A DNA stretch of 64,000 nucleotides from Microlunatus parietis (GTDB taxonomy: Bacteria; Actinomycetota; Actinomycetes; Propionibacteriales; Propionibacteriaceae), in NCBI RefSeq assembly GCF_013407955.1, contig NZ_JACCBU010000001.1, positions 496,001 to 560,000 on the forward strand. The letters are read 5' to 3'. Every line of letters starts with the position of its first letter. The stretch's first letter is position 1. Of this stretch, positions 1 to 9,309 are shown one piece after another. The position numbers and the translations under genes were made by a program. The notes below the pieces were generated by a model. It saw only the letters and a list, made by a program, of their open reading frames with translations, did no database searches and had not been told where the DNA came from.

Positions 1-1074
1 GTCGGTCTCCCAGGCGGTGTGCGAGGGCCGGGTGCCGGCGGCGACCAGCTCGTCGGCCCGGTCGGCGATGATCGCCGTGGAGGTACGGTCGCGGTCGAAG
101 AAGTAGCTGTCCAGGAAGGATGGCTCCGGCGTGCCCAGCTGGTCGGCGCCGATCGCGTCGAACGTCCGCAGCAGCCCGCTGTCCAGGAACACCTGGTTGC
201 CGTACCGCTCGTGGATGCCGAGGTCCAGCACCAGCGCCACCCGGCAGCCGCGGTCCAGCGCCTCCAGGCAGGCGGTCGACGACATCGTGATCATGAGGTC
301 GATCGAGTCCAGCACCTCGCCGATCGGCGTGTAGTCGATCTTGAAGTTCGCCGGCTGTTCGATCCCGGCCAGCACGGCTTCCGGGTGGTAGAGCATCTTG
401 TGGAACGTGTCCTCACCCGGCCGGTGCCGCGGTTTCAAGATCACCTCGCGGTCCGGGTGTTCGTAGGCGTAGTCGACCAACTTCTGGTAGACGTACCGCC
501 GCTCCACCTCACGGCCGGGCACCGTCGGCTGGTCGGCGAACAGCACCCGTCGGATCGGCCCGGTCCGCTGCGGCTGCGGCCGCGGGCTGAGGAACGGCAG
601 GCCGGTCAGTACCAGGTTGTCCGCCGGCAGTCCGAGCCGGTCGCCGACGGTGCTGAAGTGATCGAAGTCGGCGACCGAGTTGACCGCGACGATGTCGGAG
701 CCGCAGCGGTCCAGGTAGCCGGCCGTGATCTTCTCGATGATCACGCCCACCCAGCCGGTGATCAACACCGGACCGACCACCCCGGCGGCGCGGCGGCGGT
801 CGGCCAACTCGACGCTGAAACCCTTGGTGATCGGCCCGGACAGCCCGCAGACCACGACGTCGCTGTGCACCGCGACGTCGAGCAGGTTGGACCAGTTCAT
901 CGAGTCGACCCGGTCGAAGCCCGCATCGGCGATCTGCTGGGCCGACAGCGCGGACCGTACGTCCGGCACCACGACCCGGCACTCGTAGCCGCGGCCGGCG
1001 AACTCGTCGCGGATCCGGCCGCACCATTTCAGCTGCGAGTCGAAGGCGGCGATGAACAACGCGTTTCTCGGCAC
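1..1074 (-). CDS. DUF6716-like putative glycosyltransferase (partial, C-terminus outside window)
   Basis: Reading leftward from a GTG at 1074, the frame stays open for 358 codons to the window edge, so the C-terminus is missing. The start reads VPRNALFIAAFDSQLKWCGR. The fold resembles GT-B glycosyltransferases: an N-terminal half with a CRVVVPD strand, then a C-terminal half with VILKPRHRPGED and a SIDLMITMSSTACLEAL stretch like nucleotide-sugar or CDP-glycerol transferases. From memory this matches the actinobacterial DUF6716 group; the sugar and acceptor are unknown. It lies 125 bp downstream of the methyltransferase on the same strand, so the two may belong to one surface-glycan locus. GTG was chosen because it precedes the first conserved strand. 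Confidence 0.7.
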   Translation of the reverse strand, partial: MPRNALFIAAFDSQLKWCGRIRDEFAGRGYECRVVVPDVRSALSAQQIADAGFDRVDSMNWSNLLDVAVHSDVVVCGLSGPITKGFSVELADRRRAAGVVGPVLITGWVGVIIEKITAGYLDRCGSDIVAVNSVADFDHFSTVGDRLGLPADNLVLTGLPFLSPRPQPQRTGPIRRVLFADQPTVPGREVERRYVYQKLVDYAYEHPDREVILKPRHRPGEDTFHKMLYHPEAVLAGIEQPANFKIDYTPIGEVLDSIDLMITMSSTACLEALDRGCRVALVLDLGIHERYGNQVFLDSGLLRTFDAIGADQLGTPEPSFLDSYFFDRDRTSTAIIADRADELVAAGTRPSHTAWETD

Positions 1075-1199
1075 CCGCGGAGACTAGGGATCGACGCTGA
1101 ACACCGAGTGAACTGACGGCAACGTGTCCGGAACGGAGCGTAGTTCCGTGCCCCGGCGGGCCCGGCCCGAACGCACCCCGAACGTTCGACAGCACCCTC

Positions 1200-2195
1200 C
1201 TAGCGACGGACCTTGCCGGCCAGCGCGGCGACGCTGCGGCCGAGCGCCCGCAGCGGCGACAGCGAACCGGGCCCGTCGCCGGGTCGGGCCGAGCCCGCGA
1301 CCGCCGCCTCGACCGACGCCCCGACCGCCGCCTCGGCCGGCACGTCGACCGGCGCCCGCGCCTCGAGTTCGGCGACCTGGCGGGTGAGCCGCTCGACCAG
1401 GTCCTCCAGCCGGTGCACCTGGCCCGCCTCCGCCGACACGGCCGCCGCCGGCACCGGCGATTCCTGACCGAGCAGCTTCGGGCTGGTCACCACGCCCTGT
1501 GTGTCCCTCCGCAGGTGCACGGCCAGCGGATGATCACCGTCCTTGAAGCGCGGAACGTCCTCGCCGGGCCCCTTGCGGGCCACCACGTAGACCGACCAGT
1601 GCTCCCGCCAGCCGCCGAACTGATCGACCGGAACCGAGTCCTTGCCGCTGGGCCACTGGCCAGGCTGGTCGATCCGCCGCTGGCTCAGGTCGTACCCCTT
1701 CTCCAGCACGGTCAGGTCCTGGAACAGGAACTCCAGGCACTCCGGCGAATAGCGCCAGTAGTCGATCGGGCACGGGTGATTGCGCCACGACCACAACGTG
1801 TGGTGCACCGTGACGCCGCCCGGCTTGAGGATCCGCGCGATCTCGGCGGCGGCGAGCCACGGCCGGTCGATGTGCTCGAAAACGTCGGAGGAGAAGATGA
1901 AGTCGAACGAGTCGTCCGGGATCTGGTCGCGGCAGTCGGTGATGTCGGCGATGATCGTGTTCGGGATGTCGGATTCGACCAGGTTGAGGTCGTGATACCG
2001 GTACCGCGGCTCCGGAAAGTGCTTCATCGAGCACTGCCGCAGGTTGTGCCCGCCGATCTCCAGCACGTCGCCGCCGAGTTCCAGCCGCTCGAGATAGTGA
2101 TCCATCAGAGCCAAGGTGGTTTTCCGCACGCCCGAGAATGTCACGGGTACGAAGGGGCCGCCCGGCGAACGACGCTCGGCCCGATCAGCCCTCAC
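1200..2195 (-). CDS. Class I SAM-dependent methyltransferase with C-terminal coiled coil
   Basis: 331 aa. Residues ~40-150 form a Rossmann-type methyltransferase: a GGDVLEIGG motif I, an acidic residue after strand 2 (YHDLNLVES), FDFIFSSDVFEHI as motif post-I/II and ARILKPGGVTV as motif III. This order is typical of Methyltransf_11/23 enzymes near cell-surface sugar genes. The last ~100 residues change character: a heptad-like VHRLEDLVERLTRQVAELEAR followed by an Ala/Val/Glu-rich tail, probably a coiled coil. A GTG start near 2153 (VTFSGVRKTT) is also possible, because the first 14 residues look non-conserved. It is upstream of the DUF6716-like gene on the same strand. The substrate is not predictable. 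Confidence 0.8.
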   Translation of the reverse strand: MRADRAERRSPGGPFVPVTFSGVRKTTLALMDHYLERLELGGDVLEIGGHNLRQCSMKHFPEPRYRYHDLNLVESDIPNTIIADITDCRDQIPDDSFDFIFSSDVFEHIDRPWLAAAEIARILKPGGVTVHHTLWSWRNHPCPIDYWRYSPECLEFLFQDLTVLEKGYDLSQRRIDQPGQWPSGKDSVPVDQFGGWREHWSVYVVARKGPGEDVPRFKDGDHPLAVHLRRDTQGVVTSPKLLGQESPVPAAAVSAEAGQVHRLEDLVERLTRQVAELEARAPVDVPAEAAVGASVEAAVAGSARPGDGPGSLSPLRALGRSVAALAGKVRR

Positions 2196-2263
2196 CCACT
2201 GTTCATCCCGTCGCCCCCTGGCGTTCGCCCGGGCGCAGCCTCAGGTTGACCAGGAGCCTGAAG

Positions 2264-3208
2264 TCAGCCGGACAGCGGTTCCGGGCGGACCCGCTCCAGC
2301 GGCAGCTGGGCATAGAGATGCGGGTACGGCTCGCCGGCACCCAGGTCCTCAGCGACGATCGGGTCGCCGGGCTCCGGGTCGAGCCGGAGCAGCACCAGGT
2401 CAGCGTCGGCGTGCTCGGGGTAGAGATGCTTCCGTACGCCCTCGACCTGGCCCGCGAAACTGAGGTGGACGTACCCCTCGCTGTCGTACGGGACGTCGCG
2501 GGTGGACCACGGGAACTCCCCCGCCGCCCGGGCCGCCTGCCAGGTTTCGGCGTCGGTCAGGTGATAGACCGGGCCCGGCACCGGCTGCCACGGGCCGAGC
2601 AGCCCGAGCTCGACCAGCCGCGCCCGCAGCGCCGCGGCGTCGGTGAACTGGATCCCGGTCAGCCCGACCTCTTCCGAGCCGGCGATGTTGGCGGCGACGT
2701 CGTCCACGAAGACGGTCCGGCCGGCCTCGAGCCCGTACCGCTCGATCAGGAGGCGGAAGATCGCCGGGTCCGGCTTGGCCAGCCGCTCGGCACCGGAGAC
2801 CAGGATGTCCTCGAATCGGTTGAGCAGACCGAACCGCCGCCGGGCGTGCGGGAACGTCTCGTGCGACCAGTTGGTCAGTGCCAGCAGCCGCACCCCGGCC
2901 CGCTGCAGTTCGGCGATCACGGCGCCGGTGCCCGGGATCATCCCGGTCAGCGTCTTGGGGAAGTGGAGCCGGTACGCCTGGATCGCCTCGGTGTGCTCGG
3001 CGCCGTGCTGCTCGACCAGCAGCGCCTCGCCGGCCTCGAAGGGGCGGCCGGCGTCCTGGGTGTGGTTCCAGGTGCGGAAGTCGATCTTGTCCAGGAAGGC
3101 CGGCACATCCTCCGCCGGCAGTACGGTCGCGAAGGCCGGCACCGGGTCCCAGCCCAGCACCACCGCTCCAAGATCGAACACCACCGTGGAGAAACTGCGC
3201 TCGGACAT
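2264..3208 (-). CDS. HAD-family hydrolase fused to a DUF952 domain
   Basis: 314 aa, with the ATG at 3208 placed directly before the conserved first strand (FSTVVFDLGAVVLGWDP), so the longer open frame upstream was rejected. Residues ~5-200 are a HAD subfamily IA hydrolase: Asp nucleophile in FDLGAV, motif II LLALTNWS, Lys in AERLAKPDP and motif IV TVFVDDVAANI. Residues ~210-314 match DUF952: GPVYHLTDAETW, then YVHLSFAGQVEGV and YPHLYAQLPL. The two domains are normally separate proteins; here they share one frame with a short linker. DUF952 has no agreed function (it is distantly like ADP-ribosyl or RNA 2'-phosphotransferase folds), so the combined role is unknown. Confidence 0.85.
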   Translation of the reverse strand: MSERSFSTVVFDLGAVVLGWDPVPAFATVLPAEDVPAFLDKIDFRTWNHTQDAGRPFEAGEALLVEQHGAEHTEAIQAYRLHFPKTLTGMIPGTGAVIAELQRAGVRLLALTNWSHETFPHARRRFGLLNRFEDILVSGAERLAKPDPAIFRLLIERYGLEAGRTVFVDDVAANIAGSEEVGLTGIQFTDAAALRARLVELGLLGPWQPVPGPVYHLTDAETWQAARAAGEFPWSTRDVPYDSEGYVHLSFAGQVEGVRKHLYPEHADADLVLLRLDPEPGDPIVAEDLGAGEPYPHLYAQLPLERVRPEPLSG

Positions 3209-3260
3209 GCGCGCCAACCTATCCGACGGCCGCCGACGAACCGCCCGCCACCCCGCTCGT

Positions 3261-3872
3261 TCAGCGCTGCCGATGCGGCTCGGGCAGACCCCGGCCGAGT
3301 TGGTCCAGGGCGTCGGCGACCAGGTCGGCCAGCGGCAGCGGGCTGCGCCGATCGGACCAGACCCGCAGCGCCGCCTTGATCGCCCCGCCGGCCGCGGTGG
3401 CGACGAGCGCCGGATAGAGATCATGTTCCGGGTCGGTGCCGGTCCGGGCGGCGATGGCCGAGACCAGATGGCGTTCCATCTCGTGCACCCGCGCCATGAA
3501 GTACGGCAGCAGGCTCGGCTCGCGCCGGGCCAGCCGGAACTGCGCGACCCATTCCCGCGCGTCGTCGTCGCCGAATTCCATCGTGTCCATCAGGGCGTGA
3601 TGGATGGCGTCGAGGATCGGCTCTTCGGCCGGGCGCTCGGTCAGCGCGGCCACGAAGCGGTCGAGCTGGTCCTCGGTGTCCGCCATCACCGCCTCCTCCT
3701 TGGTGGAGAAGTAGTTGAAGAACGTCCGCGCCGAGACGTCCACCTCGGCCGCGATCCCCTCGACGGTGACCCTGTCCCAGCCCAGTTCGAGGGTCAGCCG
3801 CAACGCCGCACGGCTGAGCGCGACCCTGGTCGCACGCTTCTTACGCTCCCGCAGACCAGTGGGAACGGACAT
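3261..3872 (-). CDS. TetR/AcrR-family transcriptional regulator
   Basis: 203 aa. The N-terminal helix-turn-helix is classical: RERKKRATRVALSRAALRLTLELGWDRVTVEGIAAEVDVSARTFFNYFSTKEEAV (residues ~8-62), including the F-NYF-KEE signature. The C-terminal ligand domain is helical and of ordinary length. The gene is divergent from the cytochrome P450 gene, with 121 bp between the two ATGs, and that gap contains two inverted repeats. The arrangement strongly suggests that this regulator controls the P450-ferredoxin pair and itself in response to a small molecule. Confidence 0.93.
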   Translation of the reverse strand: MSVPTGLRERKKRATRVALSRAALRLTLELGWDRVTVEGIAAEVDVSARTFFNYFSTKEEAVMADTEDQLDRFVAALTERPAEEPILDAIHHALMDTMEFGDDDAREWVAQFRLARREPSLLPYFMARVHEMERHLVSAIAARTGTDPEHDLYPALVATAAGGAIKAALRVWSDRRSPLPLADLVADALDQLGRGLPEPHRQR

Positions 3873-3897
3873 GAGCTCACGGTAGCAAGGCAGCCCT

Positions 3898-3945
3898 GTG
3901 TGTACGGATTCACACCGAGAAACTTTGCAGATCGCGAAAATTCGC
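3898..3945. promoter_or_regulatory. Candidate TetR operators between regulator and P450 gene
   Basis: Two inverted repeats lie between the divergent genes. One has arms GTGTG and CACAC separated by 8 bp (3898-3915); the other is GCGAA-AA-TTCGC (3934-3945). The stretch is AT-richer than its surroundings and lies 49-96 bp upstream of the P450 ATG. Size and symmetry suit TetR dimers. Binding is inferred from position only. Confidence 0.5.
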
Positions 3946-3993
3946 TCCTATCGTGGTTGCACTGGCGGAATCCACCGAAGGAGTACGTGCACC

Positions 3994-5199
3994 ATGACGC
4001 AGCCGTACGCGACCGAGACCCTCACCCCGCTCCCGACCCAGCGCAGCACTCCCTTCGACCCGCCACCGGCGCTCCGCGACCCGGCCTGGCTCGGCCCGGT
4101 GCGGCCGATCCTGATGGCCGGCGATCGCCGCGGCTGGCTGGTCACCGGCTACGAGGAGGCGCGCCAGGTGCTGGCCGATCCGCGCTTCTCGGCCGACCGG
4201 GCCAAGGCCGACTCCCCGATCCGGGCCCGCCGCCCGGAGGACCGCCGGGAGACCCCGCCCGGCATGTTCATCTCGCAGGACCCGCCGGACCACACCCGCT
4301 ACCGCAAGCAGCTCACCGGCTTGTTCACCGTACGGCGGATGCGGGCGCTGGCCGGCCGGATCGAGGAGTACGTCGACGAACGCCTTGACGCGATGGAGGC
4401 GCTGGGCGCACCGGCCGACCTGGTCGCGGAGTTCGCCATGCCGGTGCCCTCGCTGGTGATCTGCGAACTGCTCGGCGTCGACTACGCCGACCGCGGACGG
4501 TTCCAGGAGTGGACGGCGAAGCTGCTCAGCCTGGAGACCCCGGTCGAGGAGGCCGGCGAACTCTGGCAGCGCCTGGACGACTTCATGCGCAACCTGGTCC
4601 GGCACAAGCGACGGCACCCGGCCGACGACATCCTGGGCGGGCTGATCGACTCCGATACCGCCTTCACCGACGAGGAACTGGCCAACATCGGCAAGCTGCT
4701 GCTGATCGCCGGCCACGAGACGACGGCCAACATGATCGGGCTGAGCACGTTCGCGCTGCTGCAGCACCAAGATCAACTGGACCGGCTGCGCCGGGACCCG
4801 GACCTGATCCCCGGCGCCGTCGAGGAACTGCTGCGCTACCTCACCATCGTCCAGTTCGTGGCGGTACGGGTGGCGCTGGAGGACGTGGAACTCGGCGGCC
4901 ACGTGATCCCGGCCGGCGAGACGGTGGCGATGCACCTGCCGGAGGCCAACCGCGACCCGGACCAGTTCGCCGACCCGGACACGCTCGACGTCACCCGGGA
5001 GCGGGTCCGGCACGTCGCCTTCGGTCACGGCATCCACCAGTGCCTCGGCCAGCAACTGGCCCGTACCGAGCTGGTGGTCGGCCTCGGCAAGCTGCTGACT
5101 CGGTTTCCCGGCCTGCGGCTCGCCGTCGATCCGAGCCAGGTGCCGCTGCGCCACGACATGGTGATCTACGGCGTGCACCGGCTCCCGGTAGCGTGGTGA
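3994..5199 (+). CDS. Cytochrome P450 monooxygenase (CYP105/107-like class)
   Basis: 401 aa, a usual length for soluble bacterial P450s. The ATG at 3994 has a GAAGGAG ribosome site about 10 bp upstream; the longer open frame to 3898 would run through the operator region. The I-helix oxygen-activation motif is AGHETT (from residue 239), the K-helix ExxR is EELLRY, and the haem loop is FGHGIHQCLG with Cys350 as thiolate ligand. The ferredoxin gene starts 3 bp after the stop, so this is a three-component system with the ferredoxin as electron donor; no ferredoxin reductase is in the window. The substrate is unknown; the divergent TetR gene suggests induction by it. Confidence 0.95.
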   Translation: MTQPYATETLTPLPTQRSTPFDPPPALRDPAWLGPVRPILMAGDRRGWLVTGYEEARQVLADPRFSADRAKADSPIRARRPEDRRETPPGMFISQDPPDHTRYRKQLTGLFTVRRMRALAGRIEEYVDERLDAMEALGAPADLVAEFAMPVPSLVICELLGVDYADRGRFQEWTAKLLSLETPVEEAGELWQRLDDFMRNLVRHKRRHPADDILGGLIDSDTAFTDEELANIGKLLLIAGHETTANMIGLSTFALLQHQDQLDRLRRDPDLIPGAVEELLRYLTIVQFVAVRVALEDVELGGHVIPAGETVAMHLPEANRDPDQFADPDTLDVTRERVRHVAFGHGIHQCLGQQLARTELVVGLGKLLTRFPGLRLAVDPSQVPLRHDMVIYGVHRLPVAW

Positions 5200-5201
5200 T
5201 C

Positions 5202-5402
5202 ATGTCGATCAAGATCATCGCCGACCGCAGCGTCTGCGTCGGCTCCGGCAACTGCGCGTTCACCGCACCGGAGCTGTTCGACCAGAGCGAGGAGGATGGC
5301 ACCGTCCTGGTGATCAAGGACGTGCCGGACCCGGACCAGGAAGAGGCCGCCCGCGAGGCCGTCGCCTACTGCCCCTCCGCCGCCCTCTCCCTCCACGAAT
5401 AA
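5202..5402 (+). CDS. [3Fe-4S]-type ferredoxin
   Basis: 66 aa. Three cysteines at positions 12, 18 and 57 (CVGSGNC and AYCPSAAL) with no fourth Cys in the first loop, which is the pattern of the small 3Fe-4S ferredoxins that serve actinobacterial P450s. It begins 3 bp after the P450 stop and is probably translated from the same mRNA as its dedicated electron donor. The stop codon is followed immediately by the 63-bp inverted-repeat element at 5403-5465. Confidence 0.95.
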   Translation: MSIKIIADRSVCVGSGNCAFTAPELFDQSEEDGTVLVIKDVPDPDQEEAAREAVAYCPSAALSLHE

Positions 5403-5465
5403 CGCCGACCGGTCAGAAAAGCAGGCGTTTGGGCGGCGTGTCGCTGCGGAATTGACCGGTCGGCG
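5403..5465 (+). repeat. 63-bp inverted-repeat element, copy 1, directly after a stop codon
   Basis: Perfect 13-bp arms, CGCCGACCGGTCA and TGACCGGTCGGCG, enclose 37 nt containing AAAGCAGGCGTT and GCGGCGTGTCGCTGC. The same core, the same 37-nt spacing and GACCGGTC arms recur at 12016-12072 in opposite orientation. In both places the element follows the stop codon of the upstream gene and faces the same way relative to it. No T-tract follows, so it may be a terminator, a 3'UTR structure or a small mobile repeat. Confidence 0.8.
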
Positions 5466-5504
5466 GAAAGCGGGTGGCGGCGCGATCCGGCCGGACGGGG
5501 ACGG

Positions 5505-6137
5505 TCAGAGCCGACCCAACCAGTTGGCGATCAACTGCCGGCCGGCGTCACCGGACTTCTCCGGGTGAAACTGGGTGGACCAGACCGGGCCGTCCTCGAC
5601 CGCGGCGACGAACCGGTCCCCCTCGTGGTCGGCCCAGGTGATCTTGTCGGCCAGCTCGGGATGCAGACGGATGGAGTCCGCCCGGACCCCGTACGAGTGG
5701 ACGAAGTAGAACCGCTGCCGCTCCACCCCGGCGAACGCGGCGCTGCCCGGCGGCGGCTGGACGACATTCCAGCCCATGTGCGGCAGCCGGACCGCGTGCA
5801 GCCGTTCGACCGTGCCCGGCCAGACGCCGCAGCCCTTGGCCTGCTCGCCGTGCTCGATGCCGTCGGTGAAGAGCACCTGGTGCCCGACGCAGATCGCCAG
5901 CACCGGCCGCCCCGCCGCGACCCGCTCGGCGATGATGTCTCCCCCGCCGATCGCGGTCAGCCCGTCCATGCAGGCGGCGAACGCGCCGACGCCCGGCACC
6001 ACCAGCCCGTCCGCACGCAGGGCCGCGTCCCGGTCGGCGGTCAGCTCGACCTCGGCGCCGGCCCGGGCGACGGCCCGGACGGCGGACCGGACGTTGCCGG
6101 AGCCGTAGTCCAAGATCACCACGCGAGGTGCGCTCAT
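5505..6137 (-). CDS. hisH: Imidazole glycerol phosphate synthase subunit HisH
   Basis: 210 aa glutamine amidotransferase that supplies ammonia to HisF in step 5 of histidine synthesis. The start [18 protein letters not shown] is diagnostic. The class I triad is visible: nucleophile Cys83 in [10 protein letters not shown], and His/Glu in STQFHPEKS near the C-terminus. The usual actinobacterial motif is CVGMQ; here Met is His. It lies 3 bp downstream of hisB and is last in the hisDCBH run. hisA and hisF, which normally follow, are not here; the P450-ferredoxin pair converges on it instead. Confidence 0.97.
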   Translation of the reverse strand: MSAPRVVILDYGSGNVRSAVRAVARAGAEVELTADRDAALRADGLVVPGVGAFAACMDGLTAIGGGDIIAERVAAGRPVLAICVGHQVLFTDGIEHGEQAKGCGVWPGTVERLHAVRLPHMGWNVVQPPPGSAAFAGVERQRFYFVHSYGVRADSIRLHPELADKITWADHEGDRFVAAVEDGPVWSTQFHPEKSGDAGRQLIANWLGRL

Positions 6138-6140
6138 GAG

Positions 6141-6773
6141 CTACAGCGCACCCTTCGTGCTCGGCACGCCGGTGACCCGTGGATCGGGCTCGATCGCGGT
6201 CCGCAGCGCCCGCGCCACCGCCTTGAACTGGGCCTCGACGATGTGGTGCGGGTCGCGGCCGGCCAGCACCCGTACGTGCAGGCAGAGGTGGGCGTGGAAG
6301 GCGAGCGTCTCCAACACGTGCCGGGTCAGCGATCCGGTGTACGCGACCGTGCCGCCCGCCGAACCCGCCGGCCCGCCGCCGATCCGTACGTACTCCTGGC
6401 CGTCCGGCTCACCCGTGTGCACGCAGTACGGCCGCCCGGACACGTCCACGACGGCCTGGGCCAGCGCCTCGTCCAGCGGCACCAGCGCGTCGCCGAACCG
6501 GCGGATCCCGGCCTTGTCGCCGAGCGCGGTCCGGATCGCCTGGCCGAGCACGATCGCGGTGTCCTCGACGGTGTGGTGCGCGTCGATGTGGATGTCACCG
6601 ACCGTGTGCACATCGAGGTCGATCAGCGAGTGCTTCGAGAACGCGGTCAGCATGTGGTCGTAGAAGCCGACCCCGGTCAGGATGTTGGAGCGGCCGGTGC
6701 CGTCCAGGTTGAGGCTGAGCTTCACCGACGATTCGGACGTCTCCCGTTCGATCTGCGCGGTCCGGTCGGTCAT
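6141..6773 (-). CDS. hisB: Imidazoleglycerol-phosphate dehydratase HisB
   Basis: 210 aa, the monofunctional dehydratase without an HPase domain. It converts imidazole glycerol phosphate to imidazole acetol phosphate. Manganese-binding motifs are present: [31 protein letters not shown] and [14 protein letters not shown] with [17 protein letters not shown]. The ATG at 6773 overlaps the hisC stop (ATGA), which fixes the start and implies translational coupling. Confidence 0.97.
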   Translation of the reverse strand: MTDRTAQIERETSESSVKLSLNLDGTGRSNILTGVGFYDHMLTAFSKHSLIDLDVHTVGDIHIDAHHTVEDTAIVLGQAIRTALGDKAGIRRFGDALVPLDEALAQAVVDVSGRPYCVHTGEPDGQEYVRIGGGPAGSAGGTVAYTGSLTRHVLETLAFHAHLCLHVRVLAGRDPHHIVEAQFKAVARALRTAIEPDPRVTGVPSTKGAL

Positions 6774-7891
6774 GTCCCCTGCTCCTTCGTCACCCGGTCC
6801 AGGGCGTCCTTGAATGCGGCCATCTCCTCCGGCGTACCGGCGCTGACCCGGAGCCACTCCTTCGGCCCGGTCTCGCGGATCAGCACACCGTGATCCAACA
6901 GACCCTGCCACACCGCGTGCCGGTCGGCGAACTTGCCGAACAGGATGAAGTTCGCGTCCGACTCGGCGACCTCGAAGCCGCGGCCGGCGAGCCAGGCGGC
7001 CAGGTCGTCCCGGGCGTCGCGCAGGTCGGCCACCCGCGCCAGCAGTTCGTCGGCGTGGGCCAGCGCCGCCCGGGCGACGGCCTGGGTGACCGCCGACAGG
7101 TGGTACGGCAGCCGGACGATCCGCAGCGCGTCGACGAAGGCCGGACTCGCCGCCAGGTAGCCCAGCCGCCCGCCCGCGAACGCGAACGCCTTGGACATGG
7201 TGCGGGTCACCGCCAGCCGCGGATACCGGGGCAGCAGCTCGAGCGCGCTCGGCGTTCCGGCTCGGGCGAACTCGTAGTAGGCCTCGTCGACCACGACCAC
7301 GCCCGGCGCGGCCTCGATGATCAACTCCAGCGTGGACAGCGCGACGGCGGTGCCGGTCGGGTTGTTCGGGCTGGTCACGAACACGACGTCGGGACGGTGC
7401 TGCTCGATCGCCGCGACCGCCTGGTCCGGGTCGATGGTGAAGTCGTCGGCCCGCGGCGCGGCCAGCCACGTGGTGTGGGTGTCGCGGGCGTACTCCGGAT
7501 ACATCGAGTACGTCGGAGCGAACGACAGCACGCTGCGGCCGGGCCCGCCGAACGCGCCGAGCACGTGCAGCATCACCTCGTTGCTGCCGTTCGCCGCCCA
7601 GACCTCGTCGGCGGTCAGGCCGTGGCCGAGATAGCGAGCAAGATCATCACGAAGCGCCCGGGCCTCCCGGTCCGGGTAGCGGTTCGCCGCGGTCGCCGCG
7701 GTCGCCGCGGCCGCGGCGATGTCGGCGATCACGGCCGCGCTCGGTGAGTACGGGTTCTCGTTGACGTTCAGCCGATACGGGACGTCCAGCTGCGGCGCAC
7801 CATACGGCTCCTCGCCGACCAGTTCCGGCCGCAGCGGAAGATCATCGAGACGGGCCGGCGCGGTGGCGGCGGGCTGGGCCGGGGCGTTCAT
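6770..7891 (-). CDS. hisC: Histidinol-phosphate aminotransferase HisC
   Basis: 373 aa PLP-dependent aminotransferase of fold type I; it makes histidinol phosphate from imidazole acetol phosphate with glutamate as donor. Motifs in order: [61 protein letters not shown] and the PLP lysine in [17 protein letters not shown]. The ATG at 7891 overlaps the hisD stop by ATGA, and its own stop overlaps the hisB start. An alanine-rich run ([20 protein letters not shown]) sits in one surface helix. Confidence 0.97.
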   Translation of the reverse strand: MNAPAQPAATAPARLDDLPLRPELVGEEPYGAPQLDVPYRLNVNENPYSPSAAVIADIAAAAATAATAANRYPDREARALRDDLARYLGHGLTADEVWAANGSNEVMLHVLGAFGGPGRSVLSFAPTYSMYPEYARDTHTTWLAAPRADDFTIDPDQAVAAIEQHRPDVVFVTSPNNPTGTAVALSTLELIIEAAPGVVVVDEAYYEFARAGTPSALELLPRYPRLAVTRTMSKAFAFAGGRLGYLAASPAFVDALRIVRLPYHLSAVTQAVARAALAHADELLARVADLRDARDDLAAWLAGRGFEVAESDANFILFGKFADRHAVWQGLLDHGVLIRETGPKEWLRVSAGTPEEMAAFKDALDRVTKEQGT

Positions 7892-9225
7892 CGGTCGTCC
7901 TGGAACCGGACCGTCACGGCCGCGCCGTGCGACGGCAGGTCCTCCGCGTTGGCGAAGTTCTCGATCTGGCCGGCGATCTCGGCCAGCGCGGACTCGGTGT
8001 AGTCGATCACGTGCACCGCCTTGACGAAGCTGCGCACGGTCAGCCCGGCCGAGTGGCAGGCGCAGCCGCCGGTGGGCAGCACGTGGGTGCTGCCGGCCGA
8101 GTAGTCGCCCAGCGACACCGGCGCCCACGGGCCGAGGAAGATCGCGCCCGCGTTGCGGATCCGGCTCGCGATCGCCGCCGCGTCCTCGGTCTGGATCTCC
8201 AGGTGCTCGGCCGCGTAGCCGTTCGCCACCGCGATTCCTTGATCAAGATCATCGACCAGGACGACGCCGGACTGCTGGCCGTTCAGGGCGGTGAGGATCC
8301 GGTCGGTGTGCTTGGTCGCCGGCAATTGCTGCTGCAGCTCCGCGGTCACGGCGTCGGCCAGCGCCTCGTCGGGAGTGATCAACACCGATGCCGCCGTCGG
8401 GTCGTGCTCGGCCTGGGAGATCAGGTCCGCGGCCACGAACCGCGGGTTCGCGGTGTGATCGGCGAGCACGGCGATCTCGGTCGGCCCGGCCTCCGCGTCG
8501 ATGCTGACCCGGCCCTTGAGCAGCCGCTTCGCGGCGACCACGTAGCTGTTGCCCGGGCCGGTGATCACGTTCACCGGCTCGCACAGGCCGTCGACCCCGT
8601 ACCCGAACATCGCGATCGCCTGGGAGCCGCCGACCGCGTACACCTCGGTCACGCCGAGCAGATGGCAGACCGCCAGGATCGACGGGTGCGGCAGGCCACC
8701 GAACTCCGCCTGCGGCGGCGACGCGACCGCGATCGAGCCGACCCCGGCAACCTGAGCCGGGACCACGTTCATGATCACGCTGGAAGCCAGCGGGGCCCGA
8801 CCGCCGGGCACGTAGAGGCCGACCCGGTCGACCGGGATCAGCCGCTGGCTGACCCGGGCTCCGGGCGCCAGTTCGATCATCGACTCGGGTTCGCCCCGCT
8901 CGACCACGCACACCTCGCGGCGGCGCCGGATCGACTCGTTGAACGCGCCGCGCAGGTCGTTGTCGAGCTCGTACGCGGTCCGGGCCAATTCGGCCGCCGG
9001 CACCCGGAAATGTTGCGGCACCACATGATCGAATTCCTCGGAGAACTTCTCCAGGGCGGGCAGGCCGCGCTCGGCGACGTCCTCGACGATCGGCCGGACC
9101 GCCTCGACGGCGGCTTCGATGGCGAACTCGGCGCGCGGCACGACCGACCCGTAGTCGATCGCCTCGCCATGGGCGGACCGGCCGCGGAGGTCGATCCGGC
9201 GCAGGTTCAGTGAGGTCTGTGGCAC
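7888..9225 (-). CDS. hisD: Histidinol dehydrogenase HisD
   Basis: 445 aa zinc- and NAD-dependent enzyme for the last two oxidations to histidine. Signatures: [21 protein letters not shown], the NAD/zinc loop [44 protein letters not shown], and the catalytic Glu/His region YAAEHLEIQ. The [20 protein letters not shown] stretch carries a Cys between the usual THVLPTGG and A-SGL elements. First gene of hisDCBH. The upstream region to 9310 is shared with the divergent azlC gene. Confidence 0.97.
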   Translation of the reverse strand: MPQTSLNLRRIDLRGRSAHGEAIDYGSVVPRAEFAIEAAVEAVRPIVEDVAERGLPALEKFSEEFDHVVPQHFRVPAAELARTAYELDNDLRGAFNESIRRRREVCVVERGEPESMIELAPGARVSQRLIPVDRVGLYVPGGRAPLASSVIMNVVPAQVAGVGSIAVASPPQAEFGGLPHPSILAVCHLLGVTEVYAVGGSQAIAMFGYGVDGLCEPVNVITGPGNSYVVAAKRLLKGRVSIDAEAGPTEIAVLADHTANPRFVAADLISQAEHDPTAASVLITPDEALADAVTAELQQQLPATKHTDRILTALNGQQSGVVLVDDLDQGIAVANGYAAEHLEIQTEDAAAIASRIRNAGAIFLGPWAPVSLGDYSAGSTHVLPTGGCACHSAGLTVRSFVKAVHVIDYTESALAEIAGQIENFANAEDLPSHGAAVTVRFQDDR

Positions 9226-9309
9226 GGGCCGATTCTACGGAGCCCGCCCGCATCCGCCTCGCCAATATCCCATCGTGGCCGCACGGACCCGTCTGCCAGA
9301 ATCCGCTGG

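Noticed and set aside
6141..7469. 442-codon open frame starting upstream of hisB
   Set aside because: The upstream half is a shifted reading of hisC; the real hisB start is the ATG at 6773 that overlaps the hisC stop.
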